A stretch of 64,000 nucleotides of DNA, taken from positions 9,577,501 through 9,641,500 of the forward strand of contig NW_024881313.1 of NCBI RefSeq assembly GCF_018691265.1, given 5' to 3'. The notes under the pieces are model-generated. The model made no database searches. It was not told where the DNA came from and worked only from the letters and a program-made list of their open reading frames with translations. This stretch comes from Tyto alba. Lineage: Eukaryota > Chordata > Aves > Strigiformes > Tytonidae. The position numbers and the translations under genes are program-made. Every line of letters starts with the position of its first letter. Position 1 is the stretch's first letter. Of the stretch, positions 25,761 to 35,852 are shown piece after piece.

Positions 25761-28326
25761 ATTCTGTTTAGAGCACCTTTGCTTTTAGAATTATTCATGC
25801 TTGCAAGAAGTGCAAGTTCCTTTCCTGCTTGTTACATTCCCTGTGTGAAGGCTGCTTTGGAGCAGGGAAGAAATCTGTGTTGTGTGCAAAGGGATGTTGA
25901 GAACAATCAGAATTACCACAAAATTAATGCATTAAAATGTCATATTGGCATGAGAGACAAAAGGAATTAATCTTTATTAATAACTTGTGTTGTAACTTGG
26001 TTTTCCCCTGCTGACTTCTCTCCTCTTACTCTCCAAGGAGAGAAGTCACCTCGTGTCCTTGTAATTTTTTGTCTCATTTCTGAACACTTCTTCATCAGGC
26101 TGGTATTTTTATTTTTGGGGGAAAGTAGACTAGCTGGGCCTTACATAAAGTTCTTGAATTATAAGGAATTTCTATATTTTGCCTTCCAGTAGGCTGTAGA
26201 CTCTCAGATTTAGACAGGAAAAGAAATCAGAGATGGGACATGAATTATGCCTGAAAATGACACAGATGCAGTCAAAAAAGCAGAATTTGAATGATGAAAG
26301 GAAATATGTAGGTTGGACATTCAATTTTAAATGTTAAGGTGTGATTCAAGGATGTTTTCAAATTTCAGTAACTTAAGCATTGTTTTTATGATCTATTCTG
26401 CAATCAGTCCCTCCTCACAGAATGATAAGATGATGCAACTTGAGAGACACTTGCAATCAACTAGCTAGATTCAATTAAGAGTATCAAATTAGGGAAATCT
26501 GTGATTTCAAATGCTTACCAATGAGCTTCTGGACAGCCTCTCCCTGTGTCTCACTACCCAAAACACTGACATAAGAGTTACTTTAAAGCTGCTTTTGAAA
26601 TTTTCAGAGAGCAGTTTAAAAACAGTTAAGTTTTAGGGCTTCTGTAGCAAAATACAGTTTAAAATTGAATTTCAGTCTCTGCAACTGCAAAGTAACTGGG
26701 CTCATAAAATTGTAGTTACTTTGGTTTGTGTTTCTGTAACCAAGATTAGAATGTGACCTTTACCCCACTGAACTGATATTATCATCCTAAAACTTTGGAA
26801 GCCACAAGACTGGGATGTGAACAATAGCCCAGCACATGTGTACGCATACTTTGCCCCTCAGAATCTCTTGGGTTTTGTTTATTTCTTTCCCCAAAGGAGA
26901 AGTTTTAATTTTGCTTTTTAGTAGGCTATACAGTTTTTCCCCTGAACCATCGCAAATAAATTCTCTGTAATCAAGAGGAATGTGTCCAGTCAATTAATTA
27001 CTGCAGCCGTGTGTTGATATTTCAGATTATTCACAGTCTGTAGGAATTGTATAATGAAGATTTTAATGACTGAACAGAATGCTTATATTGAAATGGATGG
27101 AAGCATGCCTCTTCTTATTTTGGAGAGCTAGATGTCTACTATGCATAATATTTCATATGAAGCTAGCACCTATAGGCAGGGAGAAAAGTGTACTTCGGAT
27201 TAAGTGAAGGGAAAACATGCTCATGTTTCATCTGCACTGATTGTCAGCATCCCCCAGGAGATTCAAATGCATCACTCATTCTTTCCAAAGACCTTCCCAT
27301 TTTGTTACAGTCAGTAATTAAAAGTTTTGCGATCTTTCTATATAAAACTGATAATCACAATCACAAATTGTATGTCACAAATTATATGAAACTGCTCCTG
27401 TACATTTGCATGCAAAATTCCGTAACCTATGATAGCTAAAGCGTTTCATGTCTTGTACTGCATATTAGCAACTTAAAAGTTTGAAACTGTGTGTATTTTT
27501 TTCTTGAAAAGTTCAATAACTAATCTGTATTGTCAGTATAATGTAGGACAGAAAGGAAAAACCTGTAATATTGAAATATACTATGTTGAGTTTACCATAA
27601 AATATGTATTTTTTTGCTCTTGCTAGAATTTTATATGAGGAAGTGCTGTATTGTTCCCTCTGTCCCCATTAGGTAGGATTTGTCAGATCCTAAGTAATGA
27701 AGTCACAGTGCTCTAAAAGTAAAGAGGAACATTCAGATATGTGTTACTTATAATTTTACAATTACACTGATGACCTCAGATCTCACTGCATAGAAACGTC
27801 CTACTATGTTCTTTGAAGTTTTTTTTTTTTTCCCCCTGCAGTATATGACACAGTTTGCCTATCAGATAGAGCCTCTGGCATTGATAGTAATCCCTCCTGA
27901 TCTTTAGCAATAGCAGGTCTTCTTATATTTTGAGGATTGAGATAGTTGTGTGCTTATTCTTTTGCCACTGTTGTTTCTTCTTTTCCACTTTCTCCTAGCT
28001 TGTTCCCCCACCACTTCTCTCCATCTTCCCTCTATACACATTTTTGCCTTCCTACGTACTGCTGGCTAGTGCTAAAACACTAGTCATCGAGTGAAACTGA
28101 GCTTGAAGGTGCCGTATTTCTCAGCTGATAATCAGAGAAAATCAGCTAAACTCTGCTGAACTGCTTTGGCTTTGCTACTAGCCCCACATTTCAAATGCAT
28201 TCGTACGTGATCCGTAGCTGCTCTGTCTTTGCTTGGTGCCTGGTGTACTGCAACAGTCTGTAAATGATTTGCATGATTGGGGTGTTAGGTTTTGCAGGAG
28301 GCCAGCACGACTTACCCCGTTTTTCT

Positions 28327-28351
28327 GTGTGTGTGTGTGTGTGTGTGTGTG
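28327..28351. repeat. (TG)n microsatellite
   Basis: About 12 TG units. Open frames through it on both strands (28191-28506) are low-complexity artefacts. Confidence 0.92.
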
Positions 28352-31072
28352 GTGGGTCTGCTATGTATCCCTGGCTGCCTGCAAAACTTAACACTGCAGC
28401 CCATCAAAGTATTTATAGACTCTCACAGTGGAACAGGGAGCAGAGGATCCACCGCACATACACACTGAGGAAAATGTTATTATATGCTGCTGCATGGAAG
28501 GCTTAAATCCCACTCCCATGTGAATTTGTTAGTGCGATGAGATTGAGCCAAAGCTTTCTGAAACCAGAGTAAAGACTTTGCCACAGATTCAACGACTTCA
28601 GCTCAATCTTAGATTTTCAGCAGCTCACAGTGCTGATTGTCAGAGGAGAAAGCAAGTCTGCTGTGTCTCAGGAGCGTTTCACTCTTCCAGTATTGATAGT
28701 AAGAAACATTTTTTCATTCCCCCTAAAACCCTTATGGGGTGTTTTACAAGGTTACCAGAGTGATACCTCACAGGGCCTGTAGGTAGTACAGTAACATATA
28801 TTAACATGAATACATTTCATATTATAGTCTTATTTGGTAACATACTGTATTAAGAGACCACCTCTAAGAAACCTCAAACACATAATATAGTTTTGCAGAC
28901 AACCACATCTGTTAAATGTGGTTTATATCTGCCAGTATTTTTGTACCCGTTCCATGCAGGTGGCAGAATTGGCTGCTAGCTCAAGCATTAGGTAGCTTTT
29001 TGAACAACTAAGAGGGAAAGATGGTTGACAGACAGTTGTGCTGTCACTACTGGCATACTCAGTCTTGCCAAGAGCTTAGATCAGATAGTGGTAAGTGCTG
29101 AATGAAAACTCTTGCTTAAGCTGCAATGATTGAATGTGCTGAAAATGCTCTTTATAACAAACTCTTCAGAGACTTTCTTGGTCCAGGAATTTTTATTGAT
29201 TATTCAGTATGGAAAAAAGAAAAAAAAAAAAGACTTGGAGAGGACAAGAACAAGGAAATATAAAGCCTAGGTTTGTGAACGATAGAGGCATTGGCACCGA
29301 GTTCATGTCTGTTTCAAACACTGTTTGTCTGGTTTACATCAAATGAACAAACTTTTGGAGCAAAAGTTACAACAGAGCTTTCACCTGCTTCCCAGGTGTC
29401 TGGACCAGCATCGAGGCCGGAGTCTTGTCATCCTTCTGTCGTGATACAGCGACTGCATGTAGAATGGGTATTCCTCCACAGGAATTCTAACCAAAATCCA
29501 AAAAAAGTATGAACTGGAGAGTAGATTAACCACCTCACACAAAGAAAGGAACTGAAGCCTGGTCACCTACATGCTGCAGAACATGTAGATAGTGGAGCTG
29601 TTTTAGAACTGCTGATTTAGGGGAATTTTGTCTATTCCGTTCATACTGGAGAAAGGAATTAATCTTATTTGGGTTTTTTTTGTTTGTTTGTGCTGTTTTA
29701 TTGGATATTTTTAAACAAAAGAGCAATATTTGCCTTCAGTTTTAAATGTGTGAATGTTAAGTGAAAAGATATACACAATAACAGGGACATAATCCTTACA
29801 GACTCCAGGAGATTTAAAATACTCGTCTGTCCTCAGTGTATCCACACAGTCATTTTAAATGGTGATGAGTCTCCATTTTCTTATGACAAACTATAAGAGA
29901 CATGGTTGATCAATGATACAGGAGAGAGAGATACAACATAGTATTACATATTTATGCACAATTTATCTGGGTTTGTGTTGGCTGTAGCGTGGATGTACAA
30001 CCGTTTAACTGCAGGGAATTAGTTCATTAACTGATGGGTCTGCTAGGCTCCATTAGCACTGTCACAGTTTGGTTCTTCCAGGGCCACTCATCTCTTTTCT
30101 CAATCCTCATTGCATCCTCAGTATCTAGATTTCTAAATTATTTCTATTTTGAGGAGTATCCACTAATGAAGAATTGATTGCATTTTCTTAGTTCAGAAAG
30201 GAAACAAGGCTGTGCATACAGAGGTTCAATTATGAATCTGCTGGAGTAATTTTGAACCCAGGTACCTATCTGAACTCAAATGCTACCTTGATAATTTATG
30301 CATTACTTGAAAGGAAACCTAAAAATATTCACAGAAATATTTTTCTTATCTTTTGGAATGATCTGCAAAGCTACCTTTTTATTGAGGTAAATTGCTGCAT
30401 TGATACTATATATGAGATGTCACTTATCAATAGATCCTTTGGCACATGGATTAAAAAATGTGATGTGGAAGCATTTTAAGAAGAAAGGAGACTTCAGATT
30501 AATTTGTACTGTTAGAGAAATGGAGGTTGCTTTAATATGTAGGTGCATGTCACTACATATCTTGAGTAGGAAATAATGCTTCTTCATGAATCTACCAGAG
30601 AATTCCTCACAGTGAGATTAGACACCAAACCAAGTTATACAATTGATTTCTGGTAGTGGAAGAACCTCAGTCCCTCTTCAGATTATTTTTTTAAATGAAA
30701 AAATTGACTGAAAATTTCAAGTATTGAGGTTTTTGAGGCTAGATTCTCTACTCAGTTTCTCTGAGTGCAGATATAACACTGTCAGTATGTGACACCAGGT
30801 GAGTTTTGGTGGCACCTGGTATAGCCTTCGTGTAAGTTGCAGCATCCCATGGAGTTTTAAATTAACAGCAGCTCCCCTTGTTCTGACAATGAAGTCTTTT
30901 GAAAGATGCTTACCAGAACATGGACTATTTCAGCCCTTTTCTCTTCCACTCGTGCCTTGTGGTGTACCTGGCGTGAACCCACACCCACCCTGCAGAATGA
31001 AGCAGTGGACATGCTGTCCTCTGCTGGCTCCAGCCTTTTTCCATAAGGTGGCAGGAATGTGTAGTACAGCAC

Positions 31073-31553
31073 TGTCCTGGTTTCAGCTGGGATAGAGCTA
31101 ATTTTTCTTCTTAGTAGCTAGAACAGTGTGCTGTGCTTTTGGATTCATTAGGGGATTTGGTAGGAGAAGAATGTTGATATTATACTGATATTTTCAGTTG
31201 TTGCTAAGAGATCAAGGACTTTTCAGCTTCCCTGTCCTGCCTGTGTGCAGGTGCACAAGAAGCTGGGTGGGAGCACGGCCAGAGCATCAGACCCAGCTTG
31301 GCCAATGAAATATCCCATACCATGTAACATCATGCTCAGTATATAGATGAGCATTGATTGGGAAGCTGGGGCTCTCACTTCTGGGATTACATTTTTTTTT
31401 TTTTTTTTTTTTTTTTTAATTAAACAGGTTTTATCTCACCCTACAAGTGTTCTTACCTTTACCCCTCCAATTCTCTCTCCCACCCTCTGGGCCAGGGAGG
31501 GTGAGCGAGTGGCTGCGTGGTGTTTGGCTGCCAGCTGGGTTTAAACCACAACA
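31073..31553 (+). mobile_element. LTR A (5' LTR of the plus-strand ERV)
   Basis: A 481-bp LTR starting TGTCCTGGTTTCAGCTGG and ending CCACAACA. It has a CCAAT box (31302-31306), a TATA box (TATATAG, 31340-31346) and an ATTAAA-type polyadenylation signal near 31419. By position U3 covers about 31073-31365, R about 31366-31440 and U5 the remainder. A run of 26 T (31392-31417) sits just before the polyadenylation signal. The first 40 bases resemble the solo LTR at 14765-15358. Only one copy is present, so LTR-LTR divergence cannot be used for dating. Confidence 0.87.
31302..31346 (+). promoter_or_regulatory. LTR A core promoter (CCAAT and TATA)
   Basis: CCAAT at 31302-31306 and TATATAG at 31340-31346. 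This spacing is compatible with an RNA polymerase II promoter starting near 31370. It would drive the viral transcript to the right. Present activity is unknown. Confidence 0.6.
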
Positions 31554-31561
31554 GTCCTTCT

Positions 31562-31568
31562 TGGCGCC
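31562..31568 (+). other. Truncated tRNA-Lys primer-binding site
   Basis: TGGCGCC lies 8 bases after LTR A (spacer GTCCTTCT). It is the start of a lysine-type primer-binding site, complementary to the tRNA 3' end including CCA. Only about 7 bases match before the sequence turns into the 5' end of a sense tRNA-Lys. The last three bases are shared with the tRNA-like sequence, and GGCGCC is a palindrome. Confidence 0.65.
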
Positions 31569-31635
31569 TGGCTGGCTCAGTTGGTAGAGCATGAGACTTT
31601 TAATCTCAGGATTGTGGGTTTCAGCCCCGTGGGCT
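31566..31635 (+). tRNA. tRNA-Lys(UUU)-like pseudogene inside the ERV leader
   Basis: A 70-base sense-strand sequence folds as most of a lysine tRNA. The D stem is GCTC/GAGC, perfect. The anticodon stem is TGAGA/TCTCA, perfect, with loop CTTTTAA and anticodon TTT at 31599-31601. The T arm is GTGGG/CCCGT with two wobble pairs. The acceptor is partial, GCCT pairing with GGGC, and about two or three bases of its 3' strand are missing. Box A (TGGCTCAGTTGG, 31573-31584) fits the polymerase III consensus; box B (GGTTTCAGCC) is damaged. The T arm looks closer to the tRNA-Lys type normally carrying CUU. There is no encoded CCA and no clear T-run terminator. It directly follows the primer-binding site, so it was probably captured by the retrovirus. 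Confidence 0.7.
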
Positions 31636-31858
31636 AAAATTGTCAGAGTTGGGTAGCCACTTCGTTCATGATTGGTGCCTCATTGTCTCCTTCTGCTGGG
31701 AGTATCAGGCTCTAGTGGACGCTGGTGCCCAGTGCTCCCTAATGCCATCAGATTTTAAAAGGGCAGAACCCATTTGTATTTCAGGAGTGACAGGGGGTTC
31801 TCAACAGCTAAGTGTATTGGATTTCAAAGTGAGCCTAACTGGAAGGCAGCCTAACTGA
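31636..31858 (+). pseudogene. ERV protease remnant
   Basis: An open segment contains ALVDAGAQCSLMP (about 31709-31747). This matches the retroviral aspartic protease active site, where the family normally has D-T/S-G; here the second position is Ala. A retroviral protease cuts Gag-Pol and works as a dimer. Only about 25 codons separate the tRNA-like sequence from this motif, so gag and any earlier region are absent. The segment ends at stops before the RT frame. Inactive. Confidence 0.75.
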
Positions 31859-31871
31859 AAAGCACCCCCTT

Positions 31872-33050
31872 GTGACTGACCCAGAAGCTCCGTGCATTCT
31901 TCCTATAGATTATCTCAGGAGAGGGTATTTCAGGGACCCAAGAGGGTACCGGTGGGCTTTCAGTATAGCTGCCTTGGAGATGGAGGAAATCAAACAGCTG
32001 TCTGCTTTGCACAGTCTCTCAGAGGACCCTTCTGTTGTGGGATTGCTGAGGGTCACAGAACAACAGGTGCTGATCGCCGCTACAACAGTGCACCAACAGC
32101 ACTGCCACACCGACCGAGGCTCCATAACTCCTATCCATAAACTGATTCATCAACTAGAGAGCCAAGGAGCGATCAGCCAGACTCGCTCACTGTTTATCAG
32201 CCCCATATGACCAGTGTGAAAGTCTAATGGAGAGTGAAGATTGACAGTAGACTACTGGGTTCTGAAAAATCACGCTCCTGTACTGGACATGCTAGAGCTT
32301 CAGTACGAACTGGAGCCAAAAGCAGCCAAGTGATACTCCAGAATTGATATTGCCAACGTGTTTTTCTCAATCCCTTTGGTAGCAGAATGTAGGCCACAGT
32401 TTGCTTTCGCCTGGAGGGGCATACAGTACACCTGGAATCAACTGTCCCAGGTTTGGAAACATAGCCCCACCGTTTGCCATGGACTGATCCACACTGCACT
32501 GGAACAGGGTGAAGTTTTGGAACACCTGCAATACATTGACAACATCATCATATGGGGTAATACAGCCAAAGAAGTTTTTGAGGAAGGCAAAAATATAATC
32601 CAGATCCTTCTGAGAGCCGGTTTTGCCTTAAAGCAAAGTAAGGGCAAGGGACCTGCACAGGCAATTCAGTTTTTAGGAATAAAATGGCAAGATGGACGTC
32701 ATCAGATTCCAATGGATGTGCTTAAGTAACAGCTATGTCCCCACCAATTAGAAAAAAGGAAACACAAGCTTTCTTAGGCCTTTTAGGTTTCTGGAGAACG
32801 CATATTCCAAATTACAGTCAGATTGTAAGCCCTCTCTATCAAGTGATTCAGAAAAAGGATGATTCTACATGGTTCCCTGAGCAACAACAAGCCTTTGAAC
32901 AAATTAAACAGGAACCAGTTCATGCAGTAGCCCTTAGGCCAGTCCAGTTTGGACAAGATGTTAAAGTTGTGCTTTACACCACAGCTGGGAAGAATGGGCC
33001 TGCCTGGAGTCTCTGGCAGAGAGCACCAGGGGAGACCTGGGTCTACCCCT
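31872..33050 (+). pseudogene. ERV reverse transcriptase, broken
   Basis: RT remnants lie in at least two frames: 31872-32210, 32358-32729 and 32735-33052. The N-terminal fingers region includes a segment ending SQTRSLFISPI. Motif A is the region IDIANVFFSIP (Asp codon near 32345). The catalytic YxDD box reads YIDN (32532-32543), with the second Asp replaced by Asn. Downstream are FLGIKWQDGRHQIP and KKETQAFLGLLGFWR, typical of the RT palm/connection of ERVL-like elements. Stops lie between 32210 and 32358 and at 32729, with a frame change at 32735. It would have copied the viral RNA from a lysine tRNA primer. Not functional. Confidence 0.9.
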
Positions 33051-33052
33051 AG

Positions 33053-33717
33053 GGTTTTGGAGTCAGGGATATAGAGGATCTGAAGCCCACTATACTCCAA
33101 CTGAAAGAGAGATATTGGCAGCATATGAAGGAGTTTGAGCTGCTTCAGAAGTGGTTGGTACTGAAACACAGCTCCTCCTGGCACCCCGACTGCCAGTGCT
33201 GGGCTGGATGTTCAAAGGGAGGGTCCCCTCAACACACCACGCAACTGATGCCATGTGGAGTAAATGAGTTGCTCGAATAGGGAGCCCTAGCTGCCCAGGA
33301 GTATTGGTAGTGATCACAAATTGGCCAGAAGGCAAAGATTTTGGAATGTCACCAGAGAAAGAGGTAGTGCATGCTGAAGAGTCCTCACCATATAATAAAC
33401 TACCAGATAATGAGAAGCAATATGTCCTGTTTACTGATGGGTCCTGCCGCATTGTAGGAAAACAAGGAAGGTGGAAGGCTGCTGTGTGGAGTCCCATGTG
33501 ATGGGTCACAGAAGTTGATGAAGGAGAAGGTGAATTGAGTCAGTTTGCAGAGGTGAAAGCCACCCAACTGGCCTTAGATATCACTGAGCAAGAAAGGCGG
33601 ACGGTGCTCTATCTCCACACTGACTCATGGATGGTGGCAAATGCCCCGTGGGGTTGGTTACAGCAGTGGAAACAGAGCAACTGGCAACACAGAGGCCAAC
33701 CCATCTGGGCTGCCTAA
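33053..33717 (+). pseudogene. ERV RNase H and tether region, broken
   Basis: Degraded connection sequence (33053-33303) leads to two open segments in one frame, 33304-33501 and 33535-33717, separated by a stop. RNase H acidic residues are visible: FTDGS (Asp near 33436), FAEVKA (Glu near 33550) and HTDSW (Asp near 33622). This domain removes RNA from RNA-DNA hybrids during reverse transcription. It ends at a TAA near 33715. Confidence 0.88.
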
Positions 33718-34654
33718 TTATGGCAAGATATTGCTGCTTGGGAAGAGAAGCTGGCTGTGAAAGTGTATCGTGTAGATGCTCATGTACCCAAGAGTCAGGC
33801 CACTGAAGAACATCAAAACAACCAACAGGTGGATCAAGCTGCTAAGATTAATGTGACTCAAGTGGATCTGGACTGACAACGTAAGGGTGAAAAATTTACG
33901 GCTCACTGGGCCCATGACTGCTCAAGCCATCAGGGAAGATGTGAAACATACAGATGGGCTCATGATCAAGGGGTGGACTTAACCTTGGACACTATTGCAC
34001 AAGTTATCCATAAATGTGAAACGCACTGCGATCAAGCAAGCCAAACAGTTAAAACTTCTTTGGTATGGATGATGGTTAAAATAGAGATATGGGGAGACCT
34101 GGCAGAGTGATTATATCATGCTCTCACAAACGTGGTACGGCAAACGCTATGTGCTCACAAGGGTGGAAGCAACCACCAGATGGTTGGAAACATATGCCAT
34201 GCCCCATGCCACTGCCCAGAATACTACTCTGGGCCTTGAAAAGCAAGTCGTGTGGTGGCGTGGGACCCCAGAAGGAATTGAGTCAGACAGTGGGACTCAT
34301 TTACGACATAATCTTGTAGACACTTGGGCCAAAGAACATGGCACTGAGTGGGTATATTACATCCCCTATCATGCATCCACCTCTGGGAAAATTGAGCAGT
34401 ACAATGGGTTGCTAAAACTGAGAGCAATGGGGGATGGAACTTCTGAACACTGGGATACACATTTCGCAAAAGCCACCTGGTTAGTCAGTATTAGAGGATC
34501 TGCCAATCAAGCTGTCCATGTTCAGTCAAACCTTTTACGTACTGTAGATAGGGATAAAGTCCCTGTAGTGCACATTCAAAATATGCTGGGGAAGACAGTC
34601 TGGGTTATTCCTGCCTTGGGTAAAGGTAAACCCATTAATGGCTCACATATTTAA
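33718..34654 (+). pseudogene. ERV integrase, broken
   Basis: The N-terminal zinc-binding region is visible around 33895-34035 (His residues in AHWAHD, then KCETHC, which spaces its cysteines by three residues instead of the usual two). It lies in a different segment from the core. The catalytic core retains all three acidic residues in one frame: Asp in QSDYIM (34109-34111), Asp in ESDSGTH (34286) and Glu in GKIEQYNG (34394), giving D,D-35-E spacing. The C-terminal tail includes LGKTVWVIPALGKGKP and stops at 34652-34654. Integrase joins viral DNA ends to the host chromosome. The core is better preserved than the rest of pol, but upstream stops (for example near 33873) disable it. Confidence 0.9.
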
Positions 34655-34921
34655 GAGTTATCATTAAAGTGCACATTCATCACATAATCTTCACAAACTT
34701 CACTCACATCAACAAAAAAGAATTCCCCACACCAAAATCAAAACAACTTAATCACAGCACCAAACAGAAGTGGACAATTTACATGCAATCTATGCCTCAT
34801 CCCTTCACCACAATTACTACAACAGAAAAATTTCCCCCAATTATTCCACTCTTTTAACATTGTTCAGTCCATGTTTTGCCTGTTACTTCTCCAATTGCTT
34901 TCATTATCTTGAATTCCTTGA
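34655..34921 (-). mobile_element. Leader/5' internal region of the minus-strand ERV
   Basis: Read leftwards from the minus-strand primer site this would be leader and early gag sequence of the second ERV. I recognise no gag motif, only A/C-rich sequence on the plus strand at 34660-34850. The exact junction with the plus-strand pol cannot be placed by eye. Confidence 0.45.
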
Positions 34922-34939
34922 GCCCCACATTGGGTACCA
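34922..34939 (-). other. tRNA-Lys primer-binding site of the minus-strand ERV
   Basis: On the minus strand this reads TGGTACCCAATGTGGGGC. It differs at three positions from the lysine-type primer site TGGCGCCCAACGTGGGGC, and all three changes fit decay of CpG dinucleotides. It lies 8 bases (GTCCTTTT) after the end of LTR B, the same spacing as in the left element. Confidence 0.8.
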
Positions 34940-35129
34940 AAAAGGACTGTGGTGGGTTGACCTTGTCTGGACACCAGATGCCCACCAAAGCCACTCTATC
35001 ACTCTTCCTCCTCAACTGGACAGAGGAGAGATAATATAAGGAAAGTCTTGTGAGTGGAGATAAGGACAGGGAGAGATCATTCACCAATTACTGTCACAGA
35101 CAAGACAGCCTCAAACTGGGGCAAATTAA

Positions 35130-35135
35130 TTTATT
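35130..35135 (-). terminator. AATAAA polyadenylation signal of LTR B
   Basis: AATAAA on the minus strand, about 50 bases past the stop of the open frame at 35852-35184 and upstream of the LTR end. It fits the R/U5 polyadenylation signal. Confidence 0.55.
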
Positions 35136-35183
35136 ATATTACCGATCAAATCAGATTAGGATAATGAGAAATAAAACCAAATC

Positions 35184-35852
35184 CTAAAAACACCTTTCCC
35201 CCACCTCTCCCTTCTTCCCAGGATCAACTTCACTCCCAATTTCTCTACCTCCTTCCCACAGTGGCACAGGGGGACAGGGTATGGCGGTCGGGGTCGGTTC
35301 ATCGCACGTTGTTTCTGATGCTTTTTCCTCCCCAGGGGGAGGGCTCCTCCTCACACTATTCCCCTGCTCCAGCGTGGGTCCCTCCCACAGGAGACAGTCC
35401 TCCATGAACTTCTCCAATGTGAGTCCTTCCTGCGGGCTACAATTCTTCACAAACTGCTCCAGCGTGGGTCCCTCCCATGGGGTGCATCCTTCAGGCACAG
35501 ACCGCTCCAGTGTGGGTCCCCCACGGGGCCGCAGGCCCTGCCACCAAACCTGCTCCAGCGTGGGCTCCTCTTTCCACGGGGCCGCAGGCCCTGCCACCAA
35601 ACCTGCTCCAGCATGGGCTTCCCATGGGGTCCCAGCCTCCTTCAGGCACGTCCACCTGCTCAGGTGTGGGGTCCTCCCCGGGCTGCAGGTGGGGGTCTGC
35701 TCCCCCATGGACCCCCCCGGGCTGCAGGGGCACAGCCTGCCTCTCCACGGTCTTCCCCACGGGCTGCAGGGGAATCTCTGCCCTGGCACCTGCAGCACCT
35801 CCTCCCCCTCCTTCCTCACTGACCTTGGTGGCTGCAGGGTTGTTGCTCTCAC
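35184..35852 (-). CDS. Open frame inside LTR B, repeat-containing, unknown
   Basis: A 222-codon frame in the sense direction of the minus-strand ERV. The first codon here is GTG, and the frame stays open upstream into the TATA region. The first in-frame ATG is at 35708, leaving about 174 codons. The predicted product is hydrophilic and rich in Pro, Glu, Gly and Trp, with no signal peptide or membrane segment. A short motif of the form EGPTLEQ recurs at residues about 97, 113, 129, 144 and 159, a 15-16 residue period matching the DNA minisatellite. Further upstream the same DNA unit is read in another frame, which argues against strict selection. I know no family with this repeat. It may be a chance frame in a GC-rich repeat. 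It lies wholly between promoter and polyadenylation signal. Confidence 0.3.
   Translation of the reverse strand: MRATTLQPPRSVRKEGEEVLQVPGQRFPCSPWGRPWRGRLCPCSPGGSMGEQTPTCSPGRTPHLSRWTCLKEAGTPWEAHAGAGLVAGPAAPWKEEPTLEQVWWQGLRPRGGPTLERSVPEGCTPWEGPTLEQFVKNCSPQEGLTLEKFMEDCLLWEGPTLEQGNSVRRSPPPGEEKASETTCDEPTPTAIPCPPVPLWEGGREIGSEVDPGKKGEVGERCF
35365..35690. repeat. Minisatellite in LTR B, about seven units
   Basis: Imperfect units of roughly 45-54 bases, each starting near GCTCCAGCGTGGGTCC (at about 35368, 35411, 35457, 35504, 35551, 35605 and a diverged one near 35659). Two neighbouring units share a long near-identical block (about 35525-35605), suggesting recent duplication or slippage. Confidence 0.8.

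Larger units (their letters stand above)
16181..31072. other. Unique AT-rich non-coding DNA
   Basis: Nearly 15 kb without a recognisable gene or sizeable transposon. It contains microsatellites, an AT palindrome and a possible conserved segment near 17540-17760, listed separately. It could be intron or intergenic space. I cannot exclude short exons. Confidence 0.55.

Noticed and set aside
28191..28506. Open frames across the TG repeat
   Set aside because: Dinucleotide repeats are open in several frames. The peptide is a His-Thr or Cys-Val run with no other feature.
31566..31635. Functional nuclear tRNA-Lys gene
   Set aside because: The acceptor 3' strand is short, box B is damaged, there is no clear T-run terminator, and it lies inside a retroviral leader. 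Called a captured tRNA-like pseudogene instead.
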